DNA from: an uncultured Clostridia bacterium
GTDB taxonomy: Bacteria; Bacillota; Clostridia; Oscillospirales; Oscillospiraceae
Length of the DNA: 8,021 nt
Assembly (NCBI GenBank): GCA_937907975.1
Contig: CALEQS010000267.1
Coordinates: 1 to 8,021, forward strand
Direction: 5' to 3'
This document shows positions 4,739 to 8,021 of this stretch, in pieces. The position numbers and the translations under genes were made by a program. Position 1 is the stretch's first letter, and each line of letters starts with the position of its first letter. The notes beneath the pieces were generated by a model. That model did not search any database. It saw only the letters and a program-made list of their open reading frames with translations, and was not told the DNA's origin.

Positions 4739-6715
4739 ATGGGCTGCAATAAATATCCCCATATGTTCGCCCCGATGACCATCAAGGGCGTCACCTTCAA
4801 GAACCGTGTGCTGGCCTCCCCGATCACCACCAACCGGATCGTGGACCACGGCTACCCAACCCCCGAGGGCATCGACGTCTATGAGACCAAGGCCCGCGGC
4901 GGCTTTGCGGAAGTCACCGTCACCGAGAGCTTTATCGACCACGAGTACGCCTGGCGCCACGAGCACGGCCTGGACGTGTGGTCCAACCCCATGACCACCT
5001 TCCACATGGAGTCCATCATGACCCTGACCGAGGCTATCAAGGCCCACGGCGCTGTGGCCTCCATTCAGCTGAACCACGTCGGCGCCATGAACCACCCCGA
5101 CACCATCCCCGGCCACAAGAACCCCATCGGCCCCTCCTCCTTCATCCGTGAGGACGGCGTGCAGGTCGAGGGCATGACGCTGCAGATGATGGAGACCGTG
5201 GCTGACCACTGGGCCGAGGCCGCCTGGGTATGTAAGTCCCTGGGTTTCCAGATGATCAACCTGCACGGCGGCCACGGCTGGCTGCTGAACCAGTTCATCT
5301 CCCCCCGCTTCAACCACCGCACCGACGAGTTCGGCGGCAGCATGGAAAACCGCGCCCGCTTCCCGATCATGGTCTGCGACCGCATCAAGCAGGTCTGCGG
5401 CGACGACTTCCTCATTGAGTACCGTATGTCCGGCTCCGAGCGCATCAAGGGCGGCATGACGCTGGAAGACGGCATTGAGTTCGCCAAGCTCATTCAGGAT
5501 CATGTCGATCTGATCCACGTTACCTCCGGCGTCTATCAGGATCACGTCAACACCAAGGCCTTCAGCTCCATGTTCGACAAGCACGGCTGCAACCTGGATC
5601 TGGCCGAGGCCATCAAGAAGAATGTCCACGTCCCCGTGGTGGCCGTCGGCGGCTTCAACGGCCCCGATCAGGTGGAGGAGGCCATCGCCTCCGGCAAGTG
5701 CGACTTCGTGGCGCTGGGCCGTCAGCAGTTCGCCGACCCCGAGTTCGTCAACAAGACCCGCGACGGCCTGGAGGACACCATCGCCCCCTGCCTGCGCTGC
5801 TCCTGCTTCAACCCGCTGGCCTCCAACCCCGGCGAGCGCCCCATCCCCTCCCTGTGGCACTGCGCCGTCAACCCCTGGGGCCAGCGCGAGCTGCGCTGGC
5901 GCAACGCCCCCAAGCCCAAGGGAAAGCGCAATGTGGTCATCGTGGGCGGCGGCGTGTCCGGTATGTATGCCGCTGTCACCGCTGCTGAGCGCGGCCACGA
6001 CGTCACTCTGGTGGAGAAGGCCGACAAGCTGGGCGGCCAGCTCTGGTTCACCGAGATCGACACCGACAAGGAGTCCCTGCTCCGCTTCCGCGACAGCATG
6101 ATCGCCCGCTGCAAGTACGCCGGCGTGAAGATCCTGCTGAACACCGAGGCCACCAAGGAGAGCATCCAGGCCATGCACCCCGACTACGTCATCTGCTCCG
6201 TGGGCGCCCATCCCTTTGTGCCCCCCGTCAAGGGCATCGAAAATGCCGAGCACGCCCTGTATGCCTACACCCACCCCGACGAGATCAAGGGCAAGAAGAT
6301 CATCATCATCGGCGGCGGCGCCATCGGCTGCGAGAGCGGCTACTTCTTCGCCAGCGAGTGGGGCGCTCAGGTGGACATTCTGGAGATGCGCGACGACGTC
6401 TGCAAGGACTCCGGCATGAGCCAGCGCATGGCCCTGCTGCCCCGCATGAAGAAGTCCGGCATGGGCACCTACTGCTCCGTCAAGGTGCAGGAAATCACCG
6501 ATAAGGGTGTCAAGTTTGTTGACAAGGACGGCAATGAGCAGTTCATCGAGGCCGATCTGGTGCTCCACTGCTGCGGCAGCCGCGCCAATGACGACATCGT
6601 CAAGAGCCTTGAGGGCTGCTGCGACCGCTTTGTCGTCACTGGCGACGCCAAGCAGGCCCGCACCGTCAAGATGGCCACCTATGAAGGCTTCTGCGCTGCG
6701 ATGGATATTCTGTAA
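4739..6715 (+). CDS. FMN/FAD/Fe-S ene-reductase, Old Yellow Enzyme family (2,4-dienoyl-CoA reductase / BaiCD type)
   Basis: A 658-residue cytoplasmic flavoenzyme. The start at ATG 4739 follows GGAAG (4727-4731) by 7 bases; the upstream ATG at 4667 precedes the predicted transcript start. The N-terminal FMN TIM barrel (about 1-345) has NRV (22-24), IQLNHVG (109-115), HGGHGWLLNQFISP (176-189), RTDEFGGSMENRARF (194-208) and VALGRQQFADPEF (324-336). H176 and H179 match the substrate-binding His pair of the family. Cysteines 351, 354, 356 and 375 form the presumed 4Fe-4S site. An FAD domain begins VIVGGGVSG (400-408; E426 ends strand 2), and an NAD(P) domain begins IIIGGGAIG (522-530; E549 suggests NADH). 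Such enzymes pass hydride from NAD(P)H via FAD, Fe-S and FMN to an activated C=C bond. Oddities are W181 where relatives have Tyr and the Cys spacing. The substrate is unknown; enoates, enones, bile acids and bilirubin are all known in the superfamily. Confidence 0.93.
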   Translation: MGCNKYPHMFAPMTIKGVTFKNRVLASPITTNRIVDHGYPTPEGIDVYETKARGGFAEVTVTESFIDHEYAWRHEHGLDVWSNPMTTFHMESIMTLTEAIKAHGAVASIQLNHVGAMNHPDTIPGHKNPIGPSSFIREDGVQVEGMTLQMMETVADHWAEAAWVCKSLGFQMINLHGGHGWLLNQFISPRFNHRTDEFGGSMENRARFPIMVCDRIKQVCGDDFLIEYRMSGSERIKGGMTLEDGIEFAKLIQDHVDLIHVTSGVYQDHVNTKAFSSMFDKHGCNLDLAEAIKKNVHVPVVAVGGFNGPDQVEEAIASGKCDFVALGRQQFADPEFVNKTRDGLEDTIAPCLRCSCFNPLASNPGERPIPSLWHCAVNPWGQRELRWRNAPKPKGKRNVVIVGGGVSGMYAAVTAAERGHDVTLVEKADKLGGQLWFTEIDTDKESLLRFRDSMIARCKYAGVKILLNTEATKESIQAMHPDYVICSVGAHPFVPPVKGIENAEHALYAYTHPDEIKGKKIIIIGGGAIGCESGYFFASEWGAQVDILEMRDDVCKDSGMSQRMALLPRMKKSGMGTYCSVKVQEITDKGVKFVDKDGNEQFIEADLVLHCCGSRANDDIVKSLEGCCDRFVVTGDAKQARTVKMATYEGFCAAMDIL

Positions 6716-6834
6716 TTGCAAGTCCGGTGAGCGCAGACCTCTTTGCGGCCTGCGCTGCGATGGATATATTCTGTAAGCACAGATCACCGGGCGCACGCCT
6801 CTTTGCGGTGTGCGCCGGCATGGATATTCTGTAA
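6691..6834 (+). repeat. Decayed ~60-bp tandem repeat copying the end of the ene-reductase gene
   Basis: The last 25 bases of the gene (6691-6715, coding CAAMDIL plus stop) recur at 6750-6776 (with an extra AT) and at 6810-6834 (diverged). The period is 59-60 bases. The linkers also match each other (CCTCTTTGCGG at 6738-6748 and 6798-6808). The copies are out of frame with the gene and lack ribosome sites, so they are not expressed as protein. Confidence 0.8.
6730..6816 (+). other. Pair of related hairpins within the tandem repeat
   Basis: AGCGCAG (6730-6736) pairs with CTGCGCT (6750-6756). GGCGCAC (6790-6796) pairs with GTGCGCC (6810-6816). Both have 13-base loops with the same CCTCTTTGCGG core. 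The two stems differ at both ends but each stays fully paired. Confidence 0.6.
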
Positions 6835-6860
6835 GTAAGTACAGCTCAATATGCAGATAA

Positions 6861-6888
6861 GGGCAGGCATCCCATTGGATGCCTGCCC
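6861..6888. other. Hairpin 1 of the convergent intergenic region
   Basis: GGGCAGGCATCC (6861-6872) pairs perfectly with GGATGCCTGCCC (6877-6888), loop CATT. There is no T run on either side, so alone it is not a standard terminator. Confidence 0.6.
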
Positions 6889-6936
6889 CAGCCGGTCGAA
6901 AAAGCCCAGCTGAAGCTGGACTTTTTCGACCGGCTG
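6889..6936. other. Hairpin 2, long bidirectional stem-loop
   Basis: CAGCCGGTCGAAAAAG (6889-6904) pairs perfectly with its reverse complement at 6921-6936. After one C-A mismatch an inner 5-bp stem (CCAGC/GCTGG) closes a TGAA loop. The A/T run inside the stem gives the same shape on both strands. It resembles the dispersed intergenic hairpins common in clostridial genomes; copy number elsewhere cannot be seen here. Confidence 0.6.
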
Positions 6937-6977
6937 AGTGCCCCTTCACCATCGGTGAAGGGGCACTCTACTTTTTT
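6936..6977 (+). terminator. Terminator of the ene-reductase gene (hairpin 3)
   Basis: GAGTGCCCCTTCACC (6936-6950) pairs perfectly with GGTGAAGGGGCACTC (6954-6968), loop ATC, followed by TAC and six T (6972-6977). The T run overlaps the stop codon of the convergent protease gene. Confidence 0.88.
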
Positions 6978-7872
6978 ACACAAACAAAATGCCGACATTG
7001 GCGGCAAGCAGGAGCACGGCGCACACCCAGATGCCGACGCTTCCGGGCAGGCAGAGCATCACGTCCCGGGTGGAGACGGGATAGGCCGGGGGCGCGTGAC
7101 GGTAGGAGCGGGCATAGCGGATAAAGCACCATGCGGCGAAGGCCGCCAGCGCGATCAGAATGATCCCGGCGGCGACGGTGCCGCCCTCGCCCAGCTCATA
7201 GAGGGCGGAAAAGCCCAGCGAGGAGAGGTTCAGCGCCGCGTGGCACACCATGGAGTGCCAGATCTTCCCCGTTTTCAGCACGATGCCCGCCAGCACCATG
7301 CCCAGCGCGGCGGCATAGAAGAGCTGGCCAAGATTGACGTGGTACAGTCCGAAGGCCACGCCGCAGAGGATGATGGCGCAGCGGTCACCGAAGGGGCGCA
7401 GGCGGTCAAGCAGCAGCTTGCGGAAGATCAGCTCCTCAAAGATGGGCGCGGCCACCCCGGCCAGCAGGATGAGCAGGGGCATGGGGGTGGAGTCGAACAT
7501 ATTCTGGGTCACATCGTTGAGGGGCTTGTCCGAAAAATTCTGGAGCAGGGAGGTGACGATGGCGGTGACCATGTTGAAAAAGTAGGCCACGCCCACGCAG
7601 TAGAGCATGGAGCGCACCAGTGCTTTTGCGCTCAGCGGCAGTCCCGGCGCACGCCCCTTGGGAAGCGGGCGGAGGATGAGCCACATCAGGATGGGGGCAA
7701 GGCCGAACATGACCACATAGCTGAGCAGCATGCTCAGCCAGACATTGCCCGCCACACCGGGGATCAGGTAGACCGCGCCGCCCAGCAGCTGCCCGGCGGC
7801 CACATAGGCCAGCAGCGCCCAGCCAACGCGCCCCAGCCGGCGGGAGATCAGTTTTTTGTCTTGTGGGTCCAT
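6976..7872 (-). CDS. CPBP-family intramembrane metalloprotease (CAAX protease-like / Abi)
   Basis: A 298-residue polytopic membrane protein with about eight hydrophobic segments. The three CPBP (CAAX protease / bacteriocin-processing) motifs are all present: EELIFR (146-151; E146, E147 and R151), FGLYH (174-178; H178) and HAALN (211-215; H211 and N215). These form the intramembrane metal site of the Rce1-like fold. Bacterial members process or protect against small peptides, or have unknown roles; no peptide gene is visible beside it. The start ATG at 7872-7870 follows AAAGGA on the minus strand at about 7883-7878. An extra C-terminal part (about 230-298) adds further membrane segments. It lies 32 bases after the partial gene upstream on the same strand and is probably in one operon with it. 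It converges on the ene-reductase gene, and there is no sign that it belongs to that pathway. Confidence 0.88.
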   Translation of the reverse strand: MDPQDKKLISRRLGRVGWALLAYVAAGQLLGGAVYLIPGVAGNVWLSMLLSYVVMFGLAPILMWLILRPLPKGRAPGLPLSAKALVRSMLYCVGVAYFFNMVTAIVTSLLQNFSDKPLNDVTQNMFDSTPMPLLILLAGVAAPIFEELIFRKLLLDRLRPFGDRCAIILCGVAFGLYHVNLGQLFYAAALGMVLAGIVLKTGKIWHSMVCHAALNLSSLGFSALYELGEGGTVAAGIILIALAAFAAWCFIRYARSYRHAPPAYPVSTRDVMLCLPGSVGIWVCAVLLLAANVGILFV

Positions 7873-7904
7873 AAAATGTCCTTTCTGGGGGAGCTGAGCC
7901 CCCG

Positions 7905-8021
7905 TCAGATCTCCCTCTGCTCCTCATCCTCCACAAGGCGCTCGTGCACCTCGCGTTCGTCCCGCTCGAAGTCCACGAACATCATGCAGAAGGCGATGAC
8001 CAGCAGGATGGAGGCACAGCA
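7905..8021 (-). CDS. C-terminus of an unidentified membrane protein (partial)
   Basis: An open frame enters from the right edge of the window and ends with TGA at 7907-7905, giving 38 residues. It has a hydrophobic stretch (about 1-16, CCASILLVIAFCMMF) followed by a highly charged tail rich in Glu, Asp and Arg that ends EEQREI. This is the typical end of a polytopic membrane protein with a cytoplasmic tail. The stop is 32 bases before the protease start on the same strand, with a small G/C hairpin between them (GGGGG at 7887-7891, CCCCC at 7899-7903), so the two are probably co-transcribed. The family cannot be recognised from this fragment. Confidence 0.6.
   Translation of the reverse strand, partial: CCASILLVIAFCMMFVDFERDEREVHERLVEDEEQREI

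Noticed and set aside
1446..6715. Bile-acid 7-dehydroxylation (bai) operon
   Set aside because: An SDR and a BaiCD-like reductase are present, but BaiB, BaiE, BaiF, BaiG and BaiH partners are absent and the transporter is a GntP-type small-acid permease.
6507..6776. 89-codon plus-strand frame overlapping the ene-reductase end
   Set aside because: It is Ser/Ala-rich, an out-of-frame reading of the coding sequence running into the tandem repeat, with no ribosome site.
6691..6834. CRISPR array
   Set aside because: There are only two to three diverged copies, the repeat begins inside a coding sequence, the linkers are similar to each other rather than unique, and no cas genes are present.
4709..6952. 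747-codon open frame on the minus strand opposite the ene-reductase
   Set aside because: It lies antisense to a gene with clear flavoenzyme motifs. Its translation is low-complexity (Ala, Gly, Val, His, Asp) with no domain, which is expected when GC-rich codon use removes antisense stops.

Overview
The window looks like chromosomal DNA of a GC-rich, low-oxygen Firmicute, most likely a gut clostridium of the Oscillospiraceae/Ruminococcaceae type. This is inferred from AGGAGG-type ribosome binding sites, A/T-rich promoters and short intergenic gaps in a GC-rich background, an Fe-S/flavin ene-reductase and a small clostridial-type hypothetical protein. No species can be named from the sequence alone.

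Layout. Positions 1-280 (minus) hold the start of a malic enzyme gene, with a near-consensus promoter at 324-352. A small membrane-anchored hypothetical protein follows on the plus strand (426-716), with a strong terminator at 735-762. The core of the window is a plus-strand block of five genes in four transcription units. The first unit is a cupin (1015-1380) plus a short-chain dehydrogenase/reductase (1446-2330). The second is an HxlR-family regulator (2458-2931). The third is a GntP-type organic-acid permease (3161-4492). The fourth is a large FMN/FAD/Fe-S ene-reductase of the Old Yellow Enzyme / 2,4-dienoyl-CoA reductase type (4739-6715). Each unit has its own hairpin terminator and its own extended -10 promoter. 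A convergent minus-strand pair closes the window: a CPBP (CAAX-type) intramembrane protease (6976-7872) and the C-terminus of an unidentified membrane protein (7905-8021).

How the genes may work together. The permease and ene-reductase promoters carry near-identical 16-bp inverted repeats (CTTACCTCCAGGTAAC at 3019-3034 and GTTACTTGAAAGTAAC at 4634-4649), both just upstream of the -35 region. The HxlR gene lies immediately before the permease, and TTAC-spacer-GTAA repeats are the kind of site this family binds. The simplest reading is a local regulon: the HxlR protein senses a compound and controls its uptake (permease) and its C=C reduction (ene-reductase). The SDR (hydroxyl/ketone chemistry) and the cupin probably supply neighbouring steps. 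The substrate is unknown; the permease family suggests a small hydroxy- or keto-carboxylate.

Points of special interest: the shared operator; a cupin without the usual metal-binding histidines but with a Cys-rich loop; an ene-reductase with unusual Fe-S cysteine spacing and Trp in place of an active-site Tyr; and a decaying ~60-bp tandem repeat that copies the last codons of the ene-reductase gene, with compensating changes in its hairpin stems. No rRNA, tRNA, CRISPR array, insertion sequence or riboswitch of a recognised class was found.
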